The notes beneath the pieces were generated by a model that was not told where the DNA came from, did not search any database, and saw nothing but the letters and a program-made list of their open reading frames with translations. From NCBI GenBank assembly GCA_020637615.1, contig JACKKC010000004.1, forward strand, positions 68,909 through 132,908: a stretch of 64,000 bases of DNA, read 5' to 3'. Positions 49,055 to 57,459 of this stretch are shown piece after piece (within the stretch, counting starts at the first letter, position 1; each line of letters starts with the position of its first letter). Source of the DNA: Rhodovulum sp. Lineage in GTDB: Bacteria > Pseudomonadota > Alphaproteobacteria > Rhodobacterales > Rhodobacteraceae. The translations under genes were made by a program, and so were the position numbers.

Positions 49055-50221
49055 ATGCCTGTCGTGAACCGCTTCGCCGAGCTCTCCCCGGCGATCGCCG
49101 AATGGCGCCGGGACCTTCATGCCCATCCGGAAATCCTCTTCGAGACCCACCGCACCAGCGCCTTCGTGGCGGAGAAGCTGCGCGGCTTCGGCTGCGACGA
49201 AGTGGCGACGGGGATCGGCCGGACCGGGGTCGTCGGCGTGATCCGCGGCCGGTCGAGCGCCTCGGGGCGGGTGATCGCGCTCCGGGCCGACATGGACGCG
49301 CTGCCCATGGCCGAGGAGACCGGCCTGCCGCATGCCTCGAGGACGCCCGGCGCCATGCATGCCTGCGGCCACGACGGCCATACCGCCATGCTGCTCGGGG
49401 CGGCGCAATATCTCGCGGAGACGCGCAATTTCGACGGCACCGCAGTGGTGATCTTCCAGCCGGCCGAGGAAGGCGGCGGCGGCGGGCGCGAGATGGTCGA
49501 GGAAGGCATGATGGAGCGCTTCGGCATCGAGGAGGTCTACGGGCTCCACAACATGCCCGGCCTGCCGCTCGGCGCCTTCGGCATCCGGCCGGGCCCGATG
49601 CTGGCCTCCACCGACCTCTTCACCATCCATGTCACCGGGCGGGGCGGCCATGCGGCGCAGCCGCATGACTGCATCGATCCGATCCTCGCGGCAAGCCAGA
49701 TCGTCGCGGCGCTCCAGGGGATCGTGGCGCGCAACACCGATCCGCTGAAGGCCGCGGTCGTCTCGGTGACGTCGTTCCGCTCCGAGAGCGACGCCTTCAA
49801 CGTCATTCCCAGCCGGGTCGAGTTGCGCGGCACGTCCCGCGCGCTCGACCCCGGGATCCGCGCGCTCATCGCGGAGCGCATCGCCGCGATCGTCCCGAAC
49901 GTCGGCCGGGCCTATGGCGCGGAGGCGGTGCTGGATTTCCGGCCGGGCTATCCGGTCACCGCCAACGACGCCGGGCGCGCGGCTTTCGCGGCGCAGGTCG
50001 CGGCGGAGGTCGCGGGCGAGGTCGACACCGAGACCCCGCCGATCATGGGCGGCGAGGATTTCTCCTACATGCTGAACGCCCGCCCCGGCGCCTTCATCTT
50101 CCTCGGCAACGGCGACAGCGCGAGGCTGCACCACCCGGAATACGATTTCGACGATGCCCTCATCCCGGTCGGCTGTTCCTACTGGGTGCGGCTGGTCGAA
50201 ACGGCGATGCCCGCCGCCTGA
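49055..50221 (+). CDS. M20-family amidohydrolase (hippurate hydrolase-like)
   Basis: A 388-residue M20D metallopeptidase. The metal ligands are in 'HACGHDGHTAMLLGAAQYLA', 'QPAEEGGGGGREMVEEG' and 'LHNMPG', with a final ligand near 'MGGEDFSYML'. The dimerisation domain lies in the middle ('FTIHVTGRGGHAAQPHDCIDPI'). Members cleave N-acyl amino acids or indole-3-acetyl amino acids; the exact substrate cannot be read from sequence. GGAGGTGA precedes the ATG at 49055. Confidence 0.93.
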   Translation: MPVVNRFAELSPAIAEWRRDLHAHPEILFETHRTSAFVAEKLRGFGCDEVATGIGRTGVVGVIRGRSSASGRVIALRADMDALPMAEETGLPHASRTPGAMHACGHDGHTAMLLGAAQYLAETRNFDGTAVVIFQPAEEGGGGGREMVEEGMMERFGIEEVYGLHNMPGLPLGAFGIRPGPMLASTDLFTIHVTGRGGHAAQPHDCIDPILAASQIVAALQGIVARNTDPLKAAVVSVTSFRSESDAFNVIPSRVELRGTSRALDPGIRALIAERIAAIVPNVGRAYGAEAVLDFRPGYPVTANDAGRAAFAAQVAAEVAGEVDTETPPIMGGEDFSYMLNARPGAFIFLGNGDSARLHHPEYDFDDALIPVGCSYWVRLVETAMPAA

Positions 50222-50225
50222 GACG

Positions 50226-50255
50226 GCCCCCGGGGCCCACACGGGCGCCGGGGGC
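50226..50255. terminator. bidirectional hairpin terminator
   Basis: GCCCCCGG (50226-50233) pairs with CCGGGGGC (50248-50255), with an inner GCCC-ACAC-GGGC. It lies between the convergent amidohydrolase and DUF992 genes. No T tract follows on either strand. Confidence 0.55.
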
Positions 50256-50265
50256 TACACGGCGT

Positions 50266-50727
50266 TCAGCGCAGCTCGAATTCCGAAAGATCGAGCGCGG
50301 CGCCCATGCCCTTGACTCCCGACACACTGATCGGATTCAGCGCGATCGACTTGTCGCCGCCGCCCACGAGGACGCCTGCACCCGCCCCGACGCCGACTTC
50401 GGCCGCAGCCGTGCCGCCGAAATAGGAACCGGTCAGCGACTCGGGCGCCTTCGTACCTTCGCCAGTTGCCATCACGCCCCAGACCAGCGTCGTGTCCTCG
50501 GTGACCGAAAGATCGACACCAACGCTCTTGATCTTCCCCTCGTAGCTCTGGGCGTCTCCGGTCTTCGGCTTGTAGTCGCAGGCAAAGGCCTCGCTCGTAT
50601 AGACTATTTCGTTGTGCACGTCCTTGAGCTTGCAGGTCAGCACGCCGAATTCGACGCCGAGTTCGGCGAAGGCGGGCGCTGCCGTCAATGCAGCGGCCAT
50701 TGCGATCATCGCTACGGTTGGTTTCAT
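50266..50727 (-). CDS. DUF992 family exported protein
   Basis: A 153-residue protein with a signal peptide (MKPTVAMIAMAAALTAAPAFA) and the DUF992 pattern: 'GVLTCKL', a second cysteine in 'EAFACDYKP', 'YEGKIKSVGVDLSVTEDTTLVWGVMA' and the glycine-rich end 'GVGAGAGVLVGGGDKSIALNPISVSG'. DUF992 proteins are common in Rhizobiales and Rhodobacterales periplasm with no known function. GGAG lies upstream of the ATG at 50727. Codon use looks slightly less GC-biased than its neighbours. Confidence 0.82.
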   Translation of the reverse strand: MKPTVAMIAMAAALTAAPAFAELGVEFGVLTCKLKDVHNEIVYTSEAFACDYKPKTGDAQSYEGKIKSVGVDLSVTEDTTLVWGVMATGEGTKAPESLTGSYFGGTAAAEVGVGAGAGVLVGGGDKSIALNPISVSGVKGMGAALDLSEFELR

Positions 50728-50956
50728 CTTTCTGGCTCCGTCACCTGTTCTAGGAATGTCTATGCGTTTGGGCGAAATGCGCTCCGCCCGGTCCTCTTGA
50801 TGCGTATCTCGATCGGGACTTGCCTCCTGAATCAAACGGATGGTTCGGCCATCGCCCCGTGCAGGCGGCCGAACGCCCGCTCGACCACAGAACGGGGGAA
50901 GGGCAGACAGGGTGCCGGACCGTGGCGCGAATGATCCCACGGGCGAGGGGAAGGGG

Positions 50957-51679
50957 TCACGGCAGGTTGAGGAAGCCGTCGCGCAGGGCCTGGCTCCAGG
51001 CCTCGGACATGGCGCCGAAATCCGGGTCGCCTGGCATGATGCGTTCGCGCTGGTCGATCCGGCAGGATCCGGCGCGGATGATCGCGAGGTCGAGCGGCAT
51101 GCCGACCGAGAGATTGGAGCGCAGCGTCGAATCCATCGAGAGCAGCACCGCCTTGCGCCCGTCCTCGAGCGAGGTCTCCCGCGTCACCACGCGGTCGAGG
51201 ATCGGCTTGCCGTATTTGTGCTCGCCGATCTGGAGATAAGGCGTGTCCTCGGTGGCCTCGATGAAATTTCCCTCGGGATAGATCATGAAGAGCCGCATCT
51301 GGCCGCCCTTGCGCTGGCCGCCGAGCAGGATCAGCGCGGTCACCGACTGGTTCATCTTGCTCATGCGGTCGCCCACGGCGACGCTGACCTCGTTGAGGGT
51401 GCGGCCGACGATCTCGGCGATCTCGAGCATGGTCTCGGCGAGCAGGATCGAGGTGGCGCCCGTGGCCTCCGGATCCTCGATCGCATGCTCGAGCTTGGCC
51501 ATGACCGTCTGGGTGATGGAGAGATTGCCCGAGGTCAGCATCACCAGGGCGCGCTCGCCGGGCTCCTCGTAGACGAACATCTTGCGATAGATCGCGATGT
51601 TGTCGACGCCGGCATTGGTCCGCGTGTCCGACAGCATCACGATGCCGGCGTCGAGCAGAAGGCCCACGCAATAGGTCAT
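50957..51679 (-). CDS. Anbu proteasome-type peptidase
   Basis: A 240-residue member of the Anbu family, the bacterial 'ancestral beta subunit' of the 20S proteasome and HslV fold. Met1 is followed by Thr2, the expected nucleophile after processing ('MTYCVGLLLDAGIVMLSDTRTNAGVDNIAIYRKM'). Anbu assembles into open helical rings rather than closed ones, and its substrates are unknown. It is last in an operon with a transglutaminase, an alpha-E protein and an ATP-grasp enzyme, the standard gene set for Anbu. It ends 229 bases from the DUF992 start; that space shows nothing notable. Confidence 0.92.
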   Translation of the reverse strand: MTYCVGLLLDAGIVMLSDTRTNAGVDNIAIYRKMFVYEEPGERALVMLTSGNLSITQTVMAKLEHAIEDPEATGATSILLAETMLEIAEIVGRTLNEVSVAVGDRMSKMNQSVTALILLGGQRKGGQMRLFMIYPEGNFIEATEDTPYLQIGEHKYGKPILDRVVTRETSLEDGRKAVLLSMDSTLRSNLSVGMPLDLAIIRAGSCRIDQRERIMPGDPDFGAMSEAWSQALRDGFLNLP

Positions 51680-51699
51680 TTCCCCGCTCCGGCCCCGGA

Positions 51700-52515
51700 T
51701 TACTGCTGCGCCGCCACGACCACCGTGACGTCCATCGCCTCCGTCCCACCCCCGCGCGATACCCCACGAATGGGCGCGGCATCAAGGGCGTCGCGGCCCG
51801 ATCCCAGGCGGATGTAGCGGTCGTCAGGGCAGCAGCGGTTGGCGGGGTCGAATCCGACCCAGCCGAGGCCCTCGACATGCAGCTCGGCCCAGGCGTGGCT
51901 GGCCTCGCCGATCCCCTCCTCGCCGCCGGTCAGCAGATAGCCGGTGACGTAGCGCGCCGGCAGGCCCACGCTCTGGGCCAGCGCGATCATCGCGTGGGCG
52001 TGATCCTGGCAGACCCCCCGCCCCTGCTCGAGCGCCTCCGCGGCGGTGGTATGGGCCTCGGTGGTGCCCGGCGCATAGGCGATCGCCTCGGCCACCGCCG
52101 CGGCCAGCAGATGCGCCCGGGCCAAATCGCCCTCCTCGCCGGCGGCGGCCAGCGCCCCGGCGGCGAGTTCCCCGAGCGCGCCGTTCGCCTTGGTCCTCTG
52201 GGTCGGCCGCAGGTAGGTCCGCGGCGAGACGATCTCGCGATGGCCGCGCAGCACGCCCGCCGCGTCGAAGGTCTCGACCTCGCCGGTCACGGTCACGTCG
52301 ATGCGCTCGACCGGCCCCTCCACGGTCATGGTGGTCACCCGGTCGCCGGCGCCGTCCACGAAGCTCGCGCCGAAGACCGCCCCCTCGGCCCCGACCTCCC
52401 AGGCGACGATCCGCTGGCTGGTGCAGGTCGAGGGCGTGAGCCGGTGGCTCTGGGTGACGAAGCGCATCGGCGCGTCGAAACGGTAGATCGTCGTGTGCCG
52501 GACCGACAGGCGCAT
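51700..52515 (-). CDS. transglutaminase-like cysteine peptidase
   Basis: A 271-residue protein of the bacterial transglutaminase-like family: an N-terminal beta domain (about 1-85) then the papain-like core with Cys in 'GRGVCQDHAHAMIALA', His in 'GEASHAWAELHVEG' and Asp in 'GWVGFDPANRCCPDDRYI'. It probably hydrolyses or transfers amide bonds. It starts immediately where alpha-E stops (adjacent bases) and is followed by Anbu, so it is part of the predicted peptide-ligation and cleavage system. Confidence 0.93.
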   Translation of the reverse strand: MRLSVRHTTIYRFDAPMRFVTQSHRLTPSTCTSQRIVAWEVGAEGAVFGASFVDGAGDRVTTMTVEGPVERIDVTVTGEVETFDAAGVLRGHREIVSPRTYLRPTQRTKANGALGELAAGALAAAGEEGDLARAHLLAAAVAEAIAYAPGTTEAHTTAAEALEQGRGVCQDHAHAMIALAQSVGLPARYVTGYLLTGGEEGIGEASHAWAELHVEGLGWVGFDPANRCCPDDRYIRLGSGRDALDAAPIRGVSRGGGTEAMDVTVVVAAQQ

Positions 52516-53469
52516 CTACTGGATCCCGAAGAGATAGCCGTCCGCCACGTCCTGGCCGAGCGCGGCGTTCTGGTTGACGAAGCGGGTGAGGAACTCGTGC
52601 AGGCCCTCGCCGATCACGTCCTCGACCTTGGCGGCGGTCAGCTCGCCCAGCGCGGCCTCCGCCCGGTCGTGGGCAGCGGTCCGGCTGCCGTATGCCTTCG
52701 CCAGCCGGTCGAGGTGGTATTCGACAGTATCGAGGCAATGCAGCAGCGAGCGCGGGCAGGCCGGGTTCAGGATCAGGAAATGCGCGATCTTGCGGGGCGA
52801 ATATTCGCCGCCATAGGCCCAGTGGAAGGCGCGATAGGCCGAGAGCGCGCGCAGGAGCGTCGTCCATTGATAGGTGTCGATCGAGCCGCCGACCATGTCG
52901 GTCGTCGGCAAGAGCACGTAGTATTTGACGTCGAGCAGCCGCGCGGTGTTGTCGCCGCGTTCGAGATACCAGCCGAGGTTCAGGAAATCGTAGCCGTCGT
53001 TCTGCAGATGCGTGCCTTCGGTGGCGCCCCGGAAGAGCGCGCCCTGGCGCTTGGTCCATTCGCAGAGTTCCGGCAGCAGCGCCTCCGACCGCGGCCGCCG
53101 CTCGATCTCGCGCAGGTCGAGATAGGCACCGTTGAGCGCGTCCCACATCTCGGTGGTGAGCGCAGTGCGCACCGCGCGGCCGTTCTGGCGCGCGGTCTCG
53201 ATGCAGGAGATCACGCTCGAGGGGTTCTCGCGGTCGAAGAAGAGCCAGGTCTCCACGTCGCGCTGGTGGAATTCCTCGCCGAACTTCGCGCCGAAGCCCC
53301 TGGCCGAGCCGGCGGCCGAGACCAGCGAGGCCCATTCGTTGCGGTAGCCCGTGCCCGCCGAGGGCATGAGCCCCATGCGGTAGCCGACCTCGAGAAGCCG
53401 CGCCATGGTTTCGGCCCGCTCCATGTAGCGCGCGAGCCAGAAGAGATTTTCCGCGGTCCTGCTCAGCAT
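52516..53469 (-). CDS. alpha-E domain protein
   Basis: A 317-residue all-helical protein, 'MLSRTAENLFWLARYMERAETMARLLEV' at the N-terminus being the hallmark of the alpha-E (DUF403) family. Its biochemical role is unknown; it co-occurs with ATP-grasp and transglutaminase genes. It follows the ATP-grasp gene by four bases and touches the transglutaminase gene. Confidence 0.93.
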   Translation of the reverse strand: MLSRTAENLFWLARYMERAETMARLLEVGYRMGLMPSAGTGYRNEWASLVSAAGSARGFGAKFGEEFHQRDVETWLFFDRENPSSVISCIETARQNGRAVRTALTTEMWDALNGAYLDLREIERRPRSEALLPELCEWTKRQGALFRGATEGTHLQNDGYDFLNLGWYLERGDNTARLLDVKYYVLLPTTDMVGGSIDTYQWTTLLRALSAYRAFHWAYGGEYSPRKIAHFLILNPACPRSLLHCLDTVEYHLDRLAKAYGSRTAAHDRAEAALGELTAAKVEDVIGEGLHEFLTRFVNQNAALGQDVADGYLFGIQ

Positions 53470-53473
53470 GCCG

Positions 53474-54883
53474 TCAATCCGCCAGAACCCAGGTGTCCTT
53501 GACCCCGCCGCCCTGCGACGAGTTCACCACGAGCGAGCCTTCCTTCAGCGCCACCCGGGTCAGGCCGCCGGGGCAGAGATGCACCTCGCGCCCCACCAGG
53601 CAGAAGGGGCGCAGGTCCACGTGGCGCGGCGCGAGCCCCTCGTCGACGAAGGTCGGGCAGGTCGAGAGTGCCAGCGTCGGCTGGGCGATGAAGGCCGCCG
53701 GGTCGCCCTTGATGCGCTCGGCATAGGCGGCGACCTGCTCCTTGGTCGATTTCGGCCCCACGAGCATGCCGTAGCCGCCCGAGCCGTGCACCTCCTTGAC
53801 CACCAGATCCGCGAGGTTCTCCAGCACGAACTTGCGGTCCGAGGGATCGGCGCATTTCCAGGTCTGCACGTTCTTCAGGATCGGCTCCTCGCCGAGATAG
53901 AAGCGGATCATCTCGGGCACGTAGATATAGACCGCCTTGTCGTCGGCCACGCCCGCCCCCGGCGCCGAGGCGATCGCCACCCCGCCCGAGCGGTAGACGT
54001 TCATCAGCCCCGGAACGCCGAGCATCGATTCGGGCCGGAAGCAGAGCGGGTCGAGGAAGGAATCGTCGAGCCGCCGGTAGATCACATGCACGCGCTTCGG
54101 GCCCTCGGTGGTGCGCATGTAGACGAAATCGCCCTGCACGAAGAGGTCCTGTCCCTCGACCAGTTCGATGCCCATCTGGTCGGCGAGGAAGGAATGCTCA
54201 TAATAGGCGCTGTTGAACGCGCCGGGCGAGAGGAGCACGCTCACCGGCTGCCCCTCGCAGCTCGCCGGCGCCACGCTCGCCAGGGTGCGGCGCAGCCGGT
54301 CGGGGTAGTCGTCCACCGGCGCGATGCGCGTCGCCCGGAAGAGGTCGGGGAACATCCGCATCATGATCTCGCGGTTCTCGAGCATGTAGCTCACGCCCGA
54401 GGGCGTCCGGCAATTGTCCTCCAGCACGAAGAATTCCTCGGGCCCGGTGCGCACGAGGTCGATGCCGACGATATGGGAATAGACCCCGGCGGGCGGGTCG
54501 ATCCCGACCACCGCCGGCTCGTAGGCCTCGTTGCGGAACACCAGATCCGCGGGGATGATCCCGGCGCGGGTGATCTCGGCGCGGTGATAGACGTCGTAGA
54601 GGAAGGCGTTGAGCGCGCGCGCCCGCTGCTTGACCCCCCTCTCCAGCCGCCGCCACTCGTATTCGGTGAAGACCCGGGGCATCATGTCGAAGGGGATCAG
54701 TCGCTCGGTGTCGCCGCCTTCGCCATAGACCGCGAAGGTGATGCCGATGCGCCGGAACAGCGCCTCGGCCTGCCGCTGCTTCTGCGAAAGCGCCTCGGGC
54801 GAGGTCGATTCCACCCAGTCCAGCAGCTTGGCATAGGCCGGCCGCACCCGCTTTCCATCATACATTTCGTTGAAAGTACTGAT
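53474..54883 (-). CDS. circularly permuted ATP-grasp protein, probable ATC start
   Basis: A ~470-residue ligase-type enzyme (CP_ATPgrasp_2, DUF404/407). Motifs include 'VVGIDPPAGVYSHIVGIDLVRTGPEEFFVLEDNCRTPSGVSYML', 'LLSPGAFNSAYYEHSFLADQMG' and 'GVADDKAVYIYVPEMIRFYLGEEPIL'. The first ATG (54865) has no ribosome-binding site within reach. Six codons upstream, ATC at 54883 is preceded at six bases by GGGGGGAG, and gives an N-terminus STFNEMYDG that fits the family. An in-frame stop at 54887 limits the choice. It heads the operon ATP-grasp, alpha-E, transglutaminase, Anbu, proposed to make and remove a peptide tag. Confidence 0.88.
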   Translation of the reverse strand: MSTFNEMYDGKRVRPAYAKLLDWVESTSPEALSQKQRQAEALFRRIGITFAVYGEGGDTERLIPFDMMPRVFTEYEWRRLERGVKQRARALNAFLYDVYHRAEITRAGIIPADLVFRNEAYEPAVVGIDPPAGVYSHIVGIDLVRTGPEEFFVLEDNCRTPSGVSYMLENREIMMRMFPDLFRATRIAPVDDYPDRLRRTLASVAPASCEGQPVSVLLSPGAFNSAYYEHSFLADQMGIELVEGQDLFVQGDFVYMRTTEGPKRVHVIYRRLDDSFLDPLCFRPESMLGVPGLMNVYRSGGVAIASAPGAGVADDKAVYIYVPEMIRFYLGEEPILKNVQTWKCADPSDRKFVLENLADLVVKEVHGSGGYGMLVGPKSTKEQVAAYAERIKGDPAAFIAQPTLALSTCPTFVDEGLAPRHVDLRPFCLVGREVHLCPGGLTRVALKEGSLVVNSSQGGGVKDTWVLAD

Positions 54884-55082
54884 GGCTCACTCCCCCCTCG
54901 GCCTTGCGGAACAATAGATTCGCTCGCAGGCCAAAACGCAAGCGCGACGGCGAGCGAAATCGGCGCCGGGGAGCGCGGGAGGCGCCATTCTGCATGGTAA
55001 TTGCGTCCTGCGCGGCGATGTGATTAACATTCCGCCAATTTAGGATCCGACCAGCGAAACGAGCGGAACACAGGGTGGCTCC

Positions 55083-56186
55083 ATGAATGCCGGACACGGC
55101 AACGAGGCGTTCGTCGCCTTCGAACACGTCCAGAAGAGCTATGACGGCGAGACCCTCGTCGTAAAGGATCTGAACCTGAAGATCGGCCAGGGCGAGTTCC
55201 TGACCATGCTGGGGCCCTCCGGATCGGGCAAGACCACCTGCCTGATGATGCTCGCGGGCTTCGAGACCGCGACCCACGGCGAGATCCGACTCGCCGGCCG
55301 GCCGATCAATAACATTCCGCCGCACAAGCGCGGCATCGGCATGGTGTTCCAGAACTACGCGCTCTTCCCGCACATGACCGTGGGCGAGAACCTCGCCTTC
55401 CCGCTCGAGGTGCGCAAGATGTCGAAGGCCGAGATCGAGGCCAAGGTCAAGCGCGCCCTCGACATGGTGCAGATGGGCGCCTTCGCCGGCCGCCGCCCGG
55501 CGCAGCTCTCGGGCGGCCAGCAGCAGCGCATCGCGCTCGCCCGGGCCCTGGTCTTCGATGCCGAGCTGGTGCTGATGGACGAGCCGCTCGGCGCCCTCGA
55601 CAAGCAGCTGCGCGAGCACATGCAGTTCGAGATCAAGCACATCCACGAGCGGCTCGGCGTGACGGTGGTCTATGTCACCCACGACCAGGGCGAGGCGCTG
55701 ACCATGTCGGACCGGATCGCCGTCTTCAACGACGGGCGCATCCAGCAGCTGGCGCCGCCCGAGGATCTCTACGAGCGGCCGGAGAACGGGTTCGTCGCGC
55801 AGTTCATCGGCGAGAACAACACCCTCGAAGGAACGGTCGAGACCATCGGCCAGGGCAATTGCACGGTGCGCCTCGGCGACGGCTCGGTGATCGACGCGCT
55901 GCCGGTCAACGTCTCCAGGGCCGGGGAGCGGACCCTGCTCTCGATCCGGCCGGAGCGGGCGGAGTTCAACCTCGACCGGCTTCCGGAGGGCACCCATACC
56001 GTCAAGGCCGAGGTGCTCGAATTCATCTACATGGGCGACATCTTCCGCATTCGCCTGCGGATCGCCGGAAACGAGAACTTCGTCATCAAGTGCCGCAATG
56101 CGGTCGGACAGCGCCGGCTCCGGCCGGGCGAGGTCATCGACGTCGGCTGGCTGCCGCAGGATTGCCGCGCGCTGGAAGCAGCATGA
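55083..56186 (+). CDS. spermidine/putrescine-type ABC transporter ATPase
   Basis: A 367-residue PotA-like ATPase. Walker A 'GPSGSGKTTCLMML', Q-loop 'QNYALFPHMT', signature 'LSGGQQQRIALARAL', Walker B 'LVLMDEPLGALD', and the H-loop 'VTHDQGEAL' are all intact, and a C-terminal TOBE regulatory domain begins at about residue 285. First gene of a plus-strand unit with a binding protein and two permeases. It is divergent from the Anbu operon, with ~200 bases between. Confidence 0.93.
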   Translation: MNAGHGNEAFVAFEHVQKSYDGETLVVKDLNLKIGQGEFLTMLGPSGSGKTTCLMMLAGFETATHGEIRLAGRPINNIPPHKRGIGMVFQNYALFPHMTVGENLAFPLEVRKMSKAEIEAKVKRALDMVQMGAFAGRRPAQLSGGQQQRIALARALVFDAELVLMDEPLGALDKQLREHMQFEIKHIHERLGVTVVYVTHDQGEALTMSDRIAVFNDGRIQQLAPPEDLYERPENGFVAQFIGENNTLEGTVETIGQGNCTVRLGDGSVIDALPVNVSRAGERTLLSIRPERAEFNLDRLPEGTHTVKAEVLEFIYMGDIFRIRLRIAGNENFVIKCRNAVGQRRLRPGEVIDVGWLPQDCRALEAA

Positions 56187-56265
56187 CGAACGCCGGCCGC
56201 GTGCCCGACCGGAGGCGCGCAGCCGGCCGAGAAGAAGTCCGGGTACAGTACACAGGGAGTATCAT

Positions 56266-57399
56266 ATGAAAACCAGACACCTATTCGGAGCGACCGCTCT
56301 CGCCCTCCTGCCGGCGGCCGCCATGATGGCGCAGGACACGGCGACCTGCGAGAATTGCGCCAATACCATGACCGTGGTCTCCTGGGGCGGCGCCTACCAG
56401 AACAGCCAGGTCAAGGCCTATATCGAGCCCTACAAGGCGCTGCACCCCGAGCTGACGGTGGTGATGGACGAGAGCTCCGCGGAATCGGTCGCCAAGATGC
56501 GCGCCATGGCCGAGGCGGGCAACGTCACCTGGGACGTCGTCGACACGCTGGCCTCCGACGCCATCCGCATGTGCGACGAGGGCCTGGTGATGGAGTTCGA
56601 CGACATCGACGCCGTGCTGGCGCCGGCGCCGGACGGCACGCCGGCATCGGAGGATTTCGGCGACCTGCTCATCAACGACTGCTTCGTCCCGCAGATCGTC
56701 TATTCGACCACCTTCGGCTACCGCACCGACGTGGCCGACTGGGGCGGCAAGGTGCCGAGCACGGTCTGCGACGTCTTCGACCTCGAGACCTTCCCGGGCA
56801 AGCGCGCGCTGCAGAAGCGCCCGATCGACAACATGGAATGGGCGCTCTACTGCGACGGCGTCGCCAAGGAGGAGATCTACGACGTCCTCGGGACCGACGA
56901 GGGCGTCGAGCGCGCGTTCAACAAGCTCAATGGCATCAAGGACCAGGTGGTCTGGTGGACCGCCGGCGCCGAGACGCCGCAGCTGCTCGCCGACGGCGAG
57001 GTGGTGATCGGCTCGACCTTCAACGGCCGCCTGTTCTCGGCGATCGTCGAGCAGAACCAGCCGATCGCCATGCTCTGGGACATGCAGGACTTCGATCTCG
57101 ACGGCTGGACGATCCCGGCGGATCTCCCCGAGGACCGGCTGAACCGGGTGCTGGACTTCCTCTATTTCGCCACCGACACCCAAAGGCTGGCGGACCAGGC
57201 GCAGTACATCTCCTACGGCCCGGCGCGCAGTTCGTCTGCACCGCTGGTGGGCTTCAGCGAGGTGCTCGGCGTCGACATGGCGCCCCACATGCCCACGGAT
57301 CCGGCCAATGCCACCAACACCCACCTCTACGACTACGGCTGGTGGGCGGACCATCGCGACGACCTGGATGCCAAGTTCCAGGCCTGGCTGACCCAGTAG
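56266..57399 (+). CDS. extracellular solute-binding protein, polyamine type
   Basis: A 377-residue periplasmic binding protein. A signal peptide (MKTRHLFGATALALLPAAAMMA) is followed by a short CENC motif and then 'TMTVVSWGGAYQNSQVKAYIEPY', the PotD/PotF-type start. The body ends in 'YGWWADHRDDLDAKFQAWLTQ'. The ligand is probably a polyamine or related cation but cannot be read from sequence. GGGAG lies upstream of the ATG at 56266. Confidence 0.92.
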   Translation: MKTRHLFGATALALLPAAAMMAQDTATCENCANTMTVVSWGGAYQNSQVKAYIEPYKALHPELTVVMDESSAESVAKMRAMAEAGNVTWDVVDTLASDAIRMCDEGLVMEFDDIDAVLAPAPDGTPASEDFGDLLINDCFVPQIVYSTTFGYRTDVADWGGKVPSTVCDVFDLETFPGKRALQKRPIDNMEWALYCDGVAKEEIYDVLGTDEGVERAFNKLNGIKDQVVWWTAGAETPQLLADGEVVIGSTFNGRLFSAIVEQNQPIAMLWDMQDFDLDGWTIPADLPEDRLNRVLDFLYFATDTQRLADQAQYISYGPARSSSAPLVGFSEVLGVDMAPHMPTDPANATNTHLYDYGWWADHRDDLDAKFQAWLTQ

Positions 57400-57459
57400 G
57401 GCCGCATCGGCCGGGCGGGGACGCACCCCGCCCGCCCAAGCGAGGAAAGGCGCAGAGCC

